Origin: CAVSUB01 sp963730995
GTDB lineage: Bacteria > Acidobacteriota > Vicinamibacteria > Vicinamibacterales > 2-12-FULL-66-21
DNA length: 64,000 nt
Direction: 5' to 3'
NCBI GenBank assembly: GCA_963730995.1
Contig: CAVSUB010000001.1
Location: 248,001 to 312,000, forward strand
Part shown: one piece after another, positions 16,360-23,787 of the stretch
Layout of the letters: each line of letters begins with the position of its first letter
Numbering within the stretch: the stretch's first letter is position 1
Translations under genes and position numbers: made by a program
Notes under the pieces: model-generated
Seen by the model: the letters and a program-made list of their open reading frames with translations, nothing else
Databases searched by the model: none
Told to the model about the DNA's origin: nothing

Positions 16360-17607
16360 ATGAGGGCCGATCCGAATTTATCCGCCTGGGAACGCTGGCT
16401 CACTTTCAACGGCGTCGGTCTGCTGGGAATGGGACTGCAGCTCACCCTCATGGCCGCAATGATCAGGATGGGCGTGCACTACCTTCCGGCGACAGCACTT
16501 GCCGTCGAAGCGACGGTGCTGCACAACTTCGTCTGGCACCAGCGATGGACGTGGCGAGATCGGCCGACCGCTTCGGCGGGTGCGTCCGCCGCACGTCTTG
16601 CCCGCTTTCAGCTATTGAACGGCTCGGTCTCCTTATGCGGGAATCTCGCGCTGATGTCGCTCTTCAGCGGCCGGGCCGGCCTCGATCCAATCGCAGCGAA
16701 CATCCTCTCGATCGTCGCTTGCTCACTTCTCAACTTTGCCGGCAGCCATGCGCTGGTCTTCGCCGCCAGTCGGCCGCGGGCATTGCGCAGAATCGGCGCG
16801 ATCGCCGTTGCAGCAGGCGCCTCGATCGTGCCGCTGAGCGCCGCAGGCGAGAGCGCCTCCCCCGTCTTACAGCCAACGACGCTCTCCGCCTGGCAAAGCT
16901 ACGAACGTCAGGTGGACGAGCGCTACCAGCGTGCGGCGGCCAACGCGTTTTTTGCCGGGGATGCCTTCGGCCGATCGCCAGGGTGGCGCAGGGATGCCGC
17001 GGCCGGCGGGACGCCGATGATCCAGCTGCGCTCCCCGGTTCCTGGCGCGGCCGAACCGGATGTGCCAGACGGCCGCATCCATCATTGGGTCGGGGCGATC
17101 TTCGTGCCGGGCACGACGGTAGACCAGGTCGTCAAGTATCTCGTGGCAAATGCCGGGCAGGAATCCGGTTCGTACGATGACGTGATCGCTTCCCGGCTGA
17201 TCGCCAGGGACGGCGACCATCTGCGCGTCTTCCTGAAGCTGCGCCGGACGAAGGTGATCACGGCGACGTACAACACCGAGCACAACGTCGAGTTCCGGCG
17301 TCTTGGGGGACAACGCGCTTCGAGTCGAAGCGTCGCCACGCGCATCGCGGAGCTCGACGATGCGGGTACGGCTGCGGAGCACGAGAAGGCTGCGGGAACG
17401 GACAGCGGCTATCTATGGCGGCTGAATGCGTACTGGCGCTACGAGCAATCGAATGACGGCGTGTTGATCGAATGCGAGTCAGTGAGCCTCAGTCGGAGCA
17501 TTCCCACGCTGCTTCGACCGTTCATCTCCGGCGTCGTCGAGGGCGTCGCGCGTGAATCGCTCGAGAGAACGCTCGTCAGCCTGCGCCGGGTGCTGTCGCG
17601 AACGTAA
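16360..17607 (+). CDS. GtrA-like membrane domain fused to an exported C-terminal domain
   Basis: 415 residues. Residues 1-145 are a GtrA/DPMS-like domain with four helices and its signature (LHNFVWHQRWTW; later SLLNFAGSHALVF). GtrA proteins are thought to flip or present undecaprenyl-linked sugars. After a basic turn (RPRALRR) comes a fifth hydrophobic segment (IGAIAVAAGASIVPLSA), then about 240 residues that would lie outside the membrane. That domain shows RIHHWVGAIFVPGTTVDQVV, DHLRVFLKLRRTKVITATYN and YLWRLNAYWRYEQSNDGVLI, a pattern like an SRPBCC/START lipid-binding fold. The fusion is unusual; ordinary GtrA proteins are 120-150 residues. Read-through is continuous, so this is one ORF. 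The function as a lipid-linked carrier protein is inference. Confidence 0.75.
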   Translation: MRADPNLSAWERWLTFNGVGLLGMGLQLTLMAAMIRMGVHYLPATALAVEATVLHNFVWHQRWTWRDRPTASAGASAARLARFQLLNGSVSLCGNLALMSLFSGRAGLDPIAANILSIVACSLLNFAGSHALVFAASRPRALRRIGAIAVAAGASIVPLSAAGESASPVLQPTTLSAWQSYERQVDERYQRAAANAFFAGDAFGRSPGWRRDAAAGGTPMIQLRSPVPGAAEPDVPDGRIHHWVGAIFVPGTTVDQVVKYLVANAGQESGSYDDVIASRLIARDGDHLRVFLKLRRTKVITATYNTEHNVEFRRLGGQRASSRSVATRIAELDDAGTAAEHEKAAGTDSGYLWRLNAYWRYEQSNDGVLIECESVSLSRSIPTLLRPFISGVVEGVARESLERTLVSLRRVLSRT

Positions 17608-17616
17608 CGACCGCAC

Positions 17617-18261
17617 TCAGCTTCGCTGAATCTCCCGCGCCTCGATCACCCTGACACCGTCCGGCGGCGACTCCACGCTTCGAACGAGCGTATCGATGAC
17701 AGCCTGTCGGGGCAGCAGCGCAAGACGCTCGGCGCTCGCGCGCATCGACGGAATCAGGCGCGCCACCGCGTAGAGAGGCTGCAGCAGGTGCGCCCATCGA
17801 TGCCCTGGGCCCAGGATGTACCAGGGACGCAGAATCGTCGCGCCAATCCCGCTGGCCTTGATGAGTGCCTCCCCCTGCTTTCGCACTTCGATGAACGCGT
17901 GCATGACCGGCGCAGGGTGCGCGACGCTCACGTAAACGAAGTGGCGGACGCTCGCGCTCGTCGCAGCCTGCACGGCAGCGCGGATGGATGTCAGATCCAC
18001 CGCCTGGAACTGGGCCGCCTTCGCAGGATTGGGATGTGGCGTGCCGACCAGATGCACGAAGGTGTCGGCAGGAGCCACCTGCCCCATCCACCCGGCGGGG
18101 TCGAGCGCACTGCCCTTGATGATGACGCAACCACCAGGCAGCGATCCGGTCGAGGCCTCGCGTGTGAGCGCCCGAACCGTATGCCCGCGCGCCAGCAGCG
18201 CTTCGATGAGCGGACGACCCAGATAGCCCGTCCCGCCTGTGACGAAGACGTCCCGCTTCAC
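17617..18261 (-). CDS. NAD(P)-binding atypical SDR / NmrA-like protein
   Basis: 214 residues. It begins MKRDVFVTGGTGYLGRPLIE with the TGGTGYLG dinucleotide-binding loop, then VRALTRE, DTFVHLVGTPHPNPAKAAQF and VRHFVYVSVAHPAP. ILRPWYILGPGHRW follows. The Tyr-x3-Lys pair of classical SDRs is absent, which places it with the atypical NmrA/YwnB-like SDRs (binding or isomerase roles). It ends convergently with the GtrA fusion gene (9 bp between stops) and lies 12 bp downstream of the zinc-ribbon gene on the same strand, so the two are probably one transcript. Confidence 0.82.
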   Translation of the reverse strand: MKRDVFVTGGTGYLGRPLIEALLARGHTVRALTREASTGSLPGGCVIIKGSALDPAGWMGQVAPADTFVHLVGTPHPNPAKAAQFQAVDLTSIRAAVQAATSASVRHFVYVSVAHPAPVMHAFIEVRKQGEALIKASGIGATILRPWYILGPGHRWAHLLQPLYAVARLIPSMRASAERLALLPRQAVIDTLVRSVESPPDGVRVIEAREIQRS

Positions 18262-18273
18262 GTCGAGAACGCC

Positions 18274-18708
18274 CTACTTGAAGAGATCGTCGAATGCCTG
18301 CCGTGCGCTCGCCGGAGGGGTCGACTTCGTTTCCCGCTCGACAGTCGTGCGCGGCTCGAAGAAGGTACAGCCGTTTCGGGCGTCTTTCGGCGACACTCGC
18401 GCGGGCACCGGCTTCAGGCACTCGAGCGATGCGCCGGTGTCGAAGTTGAGGCACTGCGCGCACGAATGCAGATCGGCTCCGCACCTGGAACAGCGCGCAT
18501 CGTCAGCCCACGACGTCGCCGTGGACAACTCGTTGCCACACCGCGCGCACCGGATCGCCTCGCGGAAGCCCGGCATGTTGAAGGTCTTCGGAGCGATAGG
18601 CGGCTGGCCGCGCGGAGCGTATTCTTTCTTCTCCGGCGGCTTCTGTTGGAACTTGGGCGCGCGGGGCTCGTCCTGGTAGCCGCGCTGCCGATACTTACGT
18701 TCGGACAT
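18274..18708 (-). CDS. Zinc-ribbon hypothetical protein
   Basis: 144 residues. The N-terminal 45 residues are basic and disordered (RKYRQRGYQDEPRAPKFQQK). A Cys-rich core follows: CARCGNE, CSRCGAD, LHSCAQC then LECLKP and NGCTFF. The paired CxxC knuckles indicate one or two structural zinc sites. The C-terminus is Ser/Pro-rich and ends ARQAFDDLFK, a short amphipathic tail. Its function is unknown; small proteins of this layout are frequent in Acidobacteriota. It has its own candidate -10 element and is followed by the SDR-like gene. Confidence 0.75.
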   Translation of the reverse strand: MSERKYRQRGYQDEPRAPKFQQKPPEKKEYAPRGQPPIAPKTFNMPGFREAIRCARCGNELSTATSWADDARCSRCGADLHSCAQCLNFDTGASLECLKPVPARVSPKDARNGCTFFEPRTTVERETKSTPPASARQAFDDLFK

Positions 18709-18747
18709 GGTGCTCCCGCAAGGAAGGGTGCGGAGATCGCGCCCCGA

Positions 18748-18753
18748 TTATAG
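18748..18753 (-). promoter_or_regulatory. Candidate -10 box (TATAAT) for the zinc-ribbon/SDR pair
   Basis: On the minus strand the sequence reads GCTATAATCGGGG, a perfect -10 hexamer 40 bases upstream of the ATG at 18708. A consensus -35 at 16-18 nt spacing is not evident. Confidence 0.45.
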
Positions 18754-18858
18754 CGGCGATCCTCTTTTGGAGTGTTACGGAGCGTCCCCTCCGTCCCCTC
18801 CCCCAGGGAACGGAATCGGCCAGGTTGGCGTATAACCGCCTCAGGAGAAAGATGCACC

Positions 18859-19668
18859 ATGCTTCCGACCTCGCAACGTACCGCGGCATTTTCGCTCCGG
18901 GTTCTCGTTCTCGGCGTCCTTGCCTCCATCGCGACGACAGGCTGCGACATCGTCACCGCCGACCTCAGACATGCTGCGACGTCCGAATGGCGCAAAAGCT
19001 ACACGCTTGAACCGGGCGGACGTCTCGAAGTGAGCAACGTCAACGGCAGGATTCAGGTCGAGGCGTCCCAGGGCAACCAGGTCGAGATCGTGGCGCAGAA
19101 GAAAGCGAGGGGCATCTCGGAGGACGCAGCAAAAGAGGCCGCCGATCGCATCGAGATCAAGGAGACGGTCTCGAGCTCGTCGATCCGCATCGAGACCAAG
19201 ATGCCGCAGACGAGCGGCATGTTTCGAGGATCGGCGGAGGTCAGCTACTCGGTTCGGGTCCCCTCTGGCGCGGACGTCAAGCTCACGACGGTCAACGGCG
19301 GCATCGATCTGTCACGGCTCACCGGCAAGATCGACGTGGAAACCACCAATGGCGGGATCGTTGCCCGAGAGGTTGGAGGCGCCATCCAGGCGTCGACTAC
19401 GAACGGCGGCGTCGAAGTCGAGCTGACGCAGGTGGCCAGCGGAGGCGTCAAGCTCGAGTGCGTCAACGGAGGAATCAAGCTTCGGCTGCCGTCAGAGGCT
19501 GCGGCGACAATCTCGGCCAGCGTGGCAAATGGTGGCATCGACGCCGACGGGCTGAAGCTCGAAACGACGGACTCGAGCCGCAGGAGTCTCGAGGCGCGCC
19601 TGAACGGCGGCGGACCGATGATCAAGATCGAAGGCACGAACGGCGGGATCAAGCTCGCCGCGCGCTGA
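18859..19668 (+). CDS. DUF4097-family exported beta-repeat protein
   Basis: 269 residues. A signal peptide with a lipobox-like end (VLASIATTGC) suggests a lipoprotein. The mature part starts with WRKSYTLEPGGRLEVSNVNG and carries repeated short strands of the form TVNGGIDLS, TTNGGIVAR, TTNGGVEVE, CVNGGIKLR, VANGGIDAD and GTNGGIKLAA. This xNGGIxx ladder is the DUF4097/DUF4098 parallel beta-helix pattern. Members are often encoded beside anti-sigma or envelope stress genes and are proposed to be envelope adhesin-like or sensory proteins; the role here is unknown. The start at 18859 is chosen because AGGAG precedes it by about 12 nt and it begins the signal peptide. Confidence 0.85.
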   Translation: MLPTSQRTAAFSLRVLVLGVLASIATTGCDIVTADLRHAATSEWRKSYTLEPGGRLEVSNVNGRIQVEASQGNQVEIVAQKKARGISEDAAKEAADRIEIKETVSSSSIRIETKMPQTSGMFRGSAEVSYSVRVPSGADVKLTTVNGGIDLSRLTGKIDVETTNGGIVAREVGGAIQASTTNGGVEVELTQVASGGVKLECVNGGIKLRLPSEAAATISASVANGGIDADGLKLETTDSSRRSLEARLNGGGPMIKIEGTNGGIKLAAR

Positions 19669-19697
19669 CGTCACCGATTTGAATCAACGAGCTGAGG

Positions 19698-20861
19698 TCA
19701 GCTCGCGCGGCGGCGGGTCTCTCTGGCGAGCCGTCGCTGCAGCAGTCCGAGAACGGCCGCTTCTCCCTCCGAGAGCGCGCCGGCGCCCTGCGCCATTCGT
19801 CGGGCCCGCTGCGACACCGTCTGGACCAGCGAGCCGTCAAAGTAGGTTTCCAATATCGCCGGGTGGATGTAGCACTTCCGGCAGACCGCCTTCGTATTTC
19901 CAAGCCGCTTTGCCACCGCTTCGACGGCCTCAACGATGTTCCGCTTGGCCTGGGCGTCCGATTCGAAGGCTTCGAAGTCCTTGAGGAGCTGCGCCGCAAG
20001 CACGGTGCCCGCCCATGTACGAAAGTCCTTCGACGTGAAATCCTCGCCAGTGATGTCGCGCAGGTACTCGTTCACGTCGGACGACTCGATGCTCTGCCGC
20101 TTTCCTTCCTCGTCCAGGTACTGAAAGAGTTCGTAGCCCGGAAGGTCCCGGCAGGCTTTGACCACGCGCGCGAGACGACGATCGTCGAGGTCGACTTCGT
20201 GCTCGACTCCGCTCTTGCCTCGAAAGGCAAACGTCAGGCGTGCGCCGCTCACCTCCACGTGGCCATCCCGGAGCGTCGTGAGGCCGAACGATCGATTGTG
20301 GCGTGCGTACTCGTCGTTGCCCACCCTGATGAGCGTCTTCTCCAACAGCTGAACGACCGCGGCGAGCACTTTCTCTTTCGGCAGACCCTGACGTCGGAGA
20401 TCCGCGTCGGTGCGTCGCCTTACCGCTGGAAGGATCTGTGCGAAGCCGATCAGACGGTAGTACTTCGTCTCGTCGCGAACTTCGCGCCAGCGGTGATGAT
20501 ATCGATACTGCTTCCTTCCGCGCGCGTCGCGGCCCGTTGCCTGAAGATGACCTCGCGAATCGGAACAGATCCAGACGTCTTCCCAGGCTGGCGGAATGAC
20601 GAGTGACCTGATTCGGTGCAGCTCTGCAGGGTCTTTGAGGACACGGCCTGAGGCTGTGAAGTAAGTGAATCCGCTTCCGGATCGTCGCCGTGTGATCCCT
20701 GGAACAGCATCAGTCGTGTAGCGAAGACCCGCTGCACGCGCTGAGTCAATCGGGGCGGTGCGCGTTGCCGTGCGCACGGGTACTCTCTTCACGCCACGAT
20801 AGGACGCCGGCCGCCACGATTTGGGAAGCATTCCCACTCTGAGCTGAGCCGTCGCCCTCAT
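19698..20861 (-). CDS. DNA topoisomerase IB (poxvirus-type)
   Basis: About 387 residues from the chosen start; other in-frame starts are 20969 and 20831, and the conserved domain begins near DSARAAGLRYTTDA. Landmarks are GFTYFTASGRVLKDPAELHR and SLVIPPAWEDVWIC (the N-terminal DNA-binding fold), the catalytic fold with IRVGNDEYARHNRSFGLTTL, KDFRTWAGTVLAAQLL (catalytic Arg) and the Tyr region VCRKCYIHPAILETYFDG (nucleophile Tyr in CYIHP). These enzymes relax both positive and negative supercoils through a 3'-phosphotyrosine. They are sporadic in bacteria. It converges with the DUF4097 gene (29 bp). Confidence 0.88.
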   Translation of the reverse strand: MRATAQLRVGMLPKSWRPASYRGVKRVPVRTATRTAPIDSARAAGLRYTTDAVPGITRRRSGSGFTYFTASGRVLKDPAELHRIRSLVIPPAWEDVWICSDSRGHLQATGRDARGRKQYRYHHRWREVRDETKYYRLIGFAQILPAVRRRTDADLRRQGLPKEKVLAAVVQLLEKTLIRVGNDEYARHNRSFGLTTLRDGHVEVSGARLTFAFRGKSGVEHEVDLDDRRLARVVKACRDLPGYELFQYLDEEGKRQSIESSDVNEYLRDITGEDFTSKDFRTWAGTVLAAQLLKDFEAFESDAQAKRNIVEAVEAVAKRLGNTKAVCRKCYIHPAILETYFDGSLVQTVSQRARRMAQGAGALSEGEAAVLGLLQRRLARETRRRAS

Positions 20862-20990
20862 GCTGCCCGCCAGCTGCAAATCGGGGACCGGCGCCAAAAG
20901 GCAGTTTCCTGCCCGTAACTGCCCAGCGGGATGTACCACTTTTGTAATGTCCAGGTTCAAAAAGCGCATCCGGATACCGACCTGGTCGGT

Positions 20991-22061
20991 TCAGAAGGCC
21001 TTTGTTCTGGGCTTCCACCCGGGGTCGAATCGAACCCCCAGCGCGAGCCGGACCACCGCGTCGTAGCTCGCGATGCCGAGCTCGACGCGATTCGCTTTGA
21101 GGTAGGAGTCATAGACGTCGCGCGCCGCCCGGCGCACCACTGGCGCCGATCGCAGGAGACGTGCGTTGATCGCGACGAGATCCTGTCGCGGGCCCGGAGC
21201 CAGCAGATCGGCCAGCGCGCGCCGCTCCGCGCGCGGCAACGCGTTGCTCAGGTGGGCGTAGAGCGCAAGCCATCCACTGTATCTCGCGCGCGAATCGCCG
21301 TGCGCGCACGTCAGCCACGCCACGAAGTTCGCCTCGGACTCCTCCGCGTAGCCGGCCAGGTGCGCCCACTCGTGCGCGACGACGAACGGCCGTTCGACGG
21401 GCAGCACGTCGGGATTGACGATGATCTCGAGAAAGAAAGGATCCGTCATGCCGTCGATCGCGGCCCAGCGAAAGTAGAGACCGAGGAGCGATCGCTTCGG
21501 CTCACCTGTCTGCGCGATCACTCGAGCGCCGAGGAGCCTCTGCGCTTCGGCGAAAGGCGCGGACAGCGATGTCAGTTCGGATTGGGCCTCATGGGCTCCC
21601 GTGTAGGTCTCGTTGACGTGGCCGACAGCTTCCCGCCCCAGCGCGATCGTCGCCTCACTGGTAATCAGCGCCTCGTCGAACTCCAGCTTTTTTTCGAGCG
21701 GCAACCGACGGTAGTTCAATCCCCAACAGGCAAGGAAGATCACGTAGGTAGCGGCGGCGAACACAATGAGCCTGCCGATTGCCACCTTGAGGACGGAAAC
21801 CCACGTCGCCGTTCGCCGGACCTTGCGGATGTAGAGGAACCACGCGACGAGGGCGGCGATCGCTGTGAGGTCGAGAAGGGCTATCGAGATCAGGTTCGAA
21901 ACGGGCGTGAGGATACGCTGGAAGTGAATGTAGAAGGCTTGAGAATACCAGCGCTCGACGAGGGTCGCTGGAAGCGGTGCAACCAATCCCAGGAGCCCAA
22001 GGACGATGCAGAGCGCCGCCGATGCCTTTCCCAGGGCGACCCTACGCCCGCCGCGCGACAT
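20991..22061 (-). CDS. DUF3810 family membrane metallopeptidase-like protein
   Basis: 356 residues with three N-terminal hydrophobic segments (ALCIVLGLLGLVAPLPA, LIAIALLDLTAIAALVAWF-like, and LIVFAAATYVIFLACWGLNY). A soluble C-terminal domain carries the gluzincin-like motif HEWAHLAGY followed by ESEANFVAWL, so HExxH plus a downstream Glu. That is the DUF3810 signature. The catalytic residues are intact; the substrate is unknown. Its start overlaps the 3' end of the upstream NDH-2 gene by 20 bp, indicating translational coupling in one operon. Confidence 0.85.
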   Translation of the reverse strand: MSRGGRRVALGKASAALCIVLGLLGLVAPLPATLVERWYSQAFYIHFQRILTPVSNLISIALLDLTAIAALVAWFLYIRKVRRTATWVSVLKVAIGRLIVFAAATYVIFLACWGLNYRRLPLEKKLEFDEALITSEATIALGREAVGHVNETYTGAHEAQSELTSLSAPFAEAQRLLGARVIAQTGEPKRSLLGLYFRWAAIDGMTDPFFLEIIVNPDVLPVERPFVVAHEWAHLAGYAEESEANFVAWLTCAHGDSRARYSGWLALYAHLSNALPRAERRALADLLAPGPRQDLVAINARLLRSAPVVRRAARDVYDSYLKANRVELGIASYDAVVRLALGVRFDPGWKPRTKAF

Positions 22062-23319
22062 TCGCCTTCGTCGCCTCGGGCGCCTCGTTCAGGATCAAGC
22101 GCACCGACCGTTGGAAGGTGAAATACGCCCATCCCCACTCGACGAAAACGACGATCCGGTTCCTGAACCCGATCAGGTTGAAGATGTGGACAAAGGCCCA
22201 CACGAGCCAGCCGAGGAATCCCTTCAGCTGCAGCCGGCCCAGGTCGGCAACGGCCGACCCGCGGCCGATCGTCGCCAGGTTGCCAAGATCGTGGTACTGA
22301 AACCGGGCCAGGGGCTGATGCTCGATGGCCCGCTCGATGTTCCTGGCAGAGTGCTCGCCCATCTGGATCGCGACTTGTGCGACACCGGGTAGCGGCTTGC
22401 CGTCGGCGCCGTTCAGCGACGCGAGATCCCCGATGACGAACACATCCGGGTGACCGGGAAGGGTCAAGTCCGGCTCGATTCTGACGCGCCCGGCGCGATC
22501 GGTCGGAAGCCCGAGCGATTTGCCCAGGGGTGACGCCGCGACGCCAGCCGCCCAGAGCACCGTCTCCGCGGCGACGGTCTCGCCCGCAATCTGCACGGCC
22601 CCAGGCATCACGCTCGTGACGGGATGGCCCGTTCGCACGACTACGCCAAGCCGCACGAGGTCCTGCCTCGCGGCCTCGCGGAGGGGCTCCGGGAACGTCG
22701 CGAGTATCGCGGGACCCGCCTCGATGAGGAGGATCCGGGCCGAGCTCGGGTCGAAATGCCGGAAGTCCCGTGCGAGCGACAGTCGCGAGATCTCCGCCAG
22801 CGCGCCGGCGAGCTCGACGCCGGTCGGCCCGCCGCCAACCACGACGAACGTCAGCAGCGCTTTCCGGCGCTCCGCGTTCGGCTCACGCTCCGCCCGTTCG
22901 AAGGCCATCAGCACGCGCCGGCGGATGTCGAGCGCGTCTTCGAGCGTTTTGAGGCCGGGCGCGGTCGTGCGCCACTCGTCGTGACCGAAGTACGCGTGAG
23001 TCGCCCCGGCCGCGACGATGAGAAAATCGTAGCTCAACGAACCATCGGCGAGTGTGATTCGCTTGACCGACGGATCGATCGTGACCACATCTGCGAGAAG
23101 CACCTCGGTGTTGCGCTGGCGACGAAGGATCCAGCGGATCGGCGACGCGATGTCACCAGGCGACAACGCCGCTGTCGCTACCTGATACAACAACGGCTGG
23201 AAGACGTGATGGTTCCGGCGATCGACGACTGTGATCCGCACGGGCGTCCGCCGGAGCGCCCGCGCGGCATAAAGGCCTCCGAAGCCACCGCCGATGATTA
23301 CCACGTGAGGATCGGGCAT
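22042..23319 (-). CDS. ndh: Type II NADH:quinone oxidoreductase (NDH-2)
   Basis: 425 residues from ATG 23319 (upstream in-frame sequence is intergenic repeat). It begins VVIIGGGFGGLYAARAL (FAD-binding GxGxxG). Then come the quinone-site strand FQPLLYQVATAALSP, LIVAAGATHAYFGHDEW, the second dinucleotide motif TFVVVGGGPTGVELAGALAE (NADH), LWAAGV and VFVIGDLAS, AVAQMG-like GVAQVAIQMGEHSARNI, and a hydrophobic C-terminal anchor (FLGWLVWAFVHIFNLIGFRN). NDH-2 is a monotopic, non-proton-pumping respiratory enzyme on the cytoplasmic face of the membrane. It is the first gene of an operon with the DUF3810 gene. Confidence 0.93.
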   Translation of the reverse strand: MPDPHVVIIGGGFGGLYAARALRRTPVRITVVDRRNHHVFQPLLYQVATAALSPGDIASPIRWILRRQRNTEVLLADVVTIDPSVKRITLADGSLSYDFLIVAAGATHAYFGHDEWRTTAPGLKTLEDALDIRRRVLMAFERAEREPNAERRKALLTFVVVGGGPTGVELAGALAEISRLSLARDFRHFDPSSARILLIEAGPAILATFPEPLREAARQDLVRLGVVVRTGHPVTSVMPGAVQIAGETVAAETVLWAAGVAASPLGKSLGLPTDRAGRVRIEPDLTLPGHPDVFVIGDLASLNGADGKPLPGVAQVAIQMGEHSARNIERAIEHQPLARFQYHDLGNLATIGRGSAVADLGRLQLKGFLGWLVWAFVHIFNLIGFRNRIVVFVEWGWAYFTFQRSVRLILNEAPEATKANVARRA

Positions 23320-23326
23320 GTTTTTC

Positions 23327-23378
23327 CAGCTTTCAGCTTCACAGTTAGTTTCCAGCTTCCTGCGTCCAGATTCCAGCC
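23327..23378. repeat. Degenerate AGCT/TTCCAGC heptad tract
   Basis: TTCCAGC, TTTCAGC, TTCACAG, then CCAGCTT, CCTGCGT, CCAGATT, CCAGCCC: a decayed 7-nt periodic tract directly upstream of the ndh start, in the divergent spacer before the small gene at 23454. Confidence 0.6.
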
Positions 23379-23453
23379 CGCGTTTTTCCACCTCGTGTCT
23401 GGCCTGCGCTTTCACGGCCGAGTTTTGGCCTGACGCTTGCACGTTTGTGTGAC

Positions 23454-23699
23454 ATGACGATTTCCAATCATCTTGTCCGGTGGGGCAGCGCACGACTTTC
23501 CCGTCGGCTTGGACGATCGCTGCCGTGGGTCGGAGTTGCCGTCGGGCTGCTGACGGTGGCCACAACGATGAAACGGAAGGGTGTAGTCGGGGGCGTGCTG
23601 GACGCAGGGCTGAACGCCGTGCCGTTTGTCGGCGCCGCCAAGAACGTCGCTGAGCTGGCGCGCGGACGGGACTTCATCCCAGATCGTCGACGAGGTTGA
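23454..23699 (+). CDS. Small hypothetical protein with one membrane segment
   Basis: 81 residues from ATG 23454 (a TTG at 23445 is an alternative). A basic N-terminus (NHLVRWGSARLSRRLGRSL) leads to a short hydrophobic helix (PWVGVAVGLLTVATT), then KRKGVVGGVLDAGLNAVPFV and GAAKNVAELARGRDFIPDRR. The last part resembles a conserved tail I have seen in small acidobacterial and cyanobacterial proteins (GxLDxGLNAxPFVGxxK), but no function is known. Its stop codon touches the start of a heptad repeat tract. Confidence 0.65.
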   Translation: MTISNHLVRWGSARLSRRLGRSLPWVGVAVGLLTVATTMKRKGVVGGVLDAGLNAVPFVGAAKNVAELARGRDFIPDRRRG

Positions 23700-23787
23700 A
23701 AGCTATCAGCTCTCGGCTTTCAGCTCTCACTCGCTCAACAGCTCTGAGCCTCCAGCTGTGAGCTGATGGCTGATAGCTGACAGCTTC
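23697..23787. repeat. AGCT heptad repeat, inverted arms, filling a convergent spacer
   Basis: The left half reads AGCTATC, AGCTCTC, GGCTTTC, AGCTCTC. The right half reads AGCTGTG, AGCTGAT, GGCTGAT, AGCTGAC, AGCTT. A central 25-nt stretch joins them. The tract runs from the stop of the 23454 gene to the stop of the TPR-CHAT gene with nothing left over. Confidence 0.8.
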
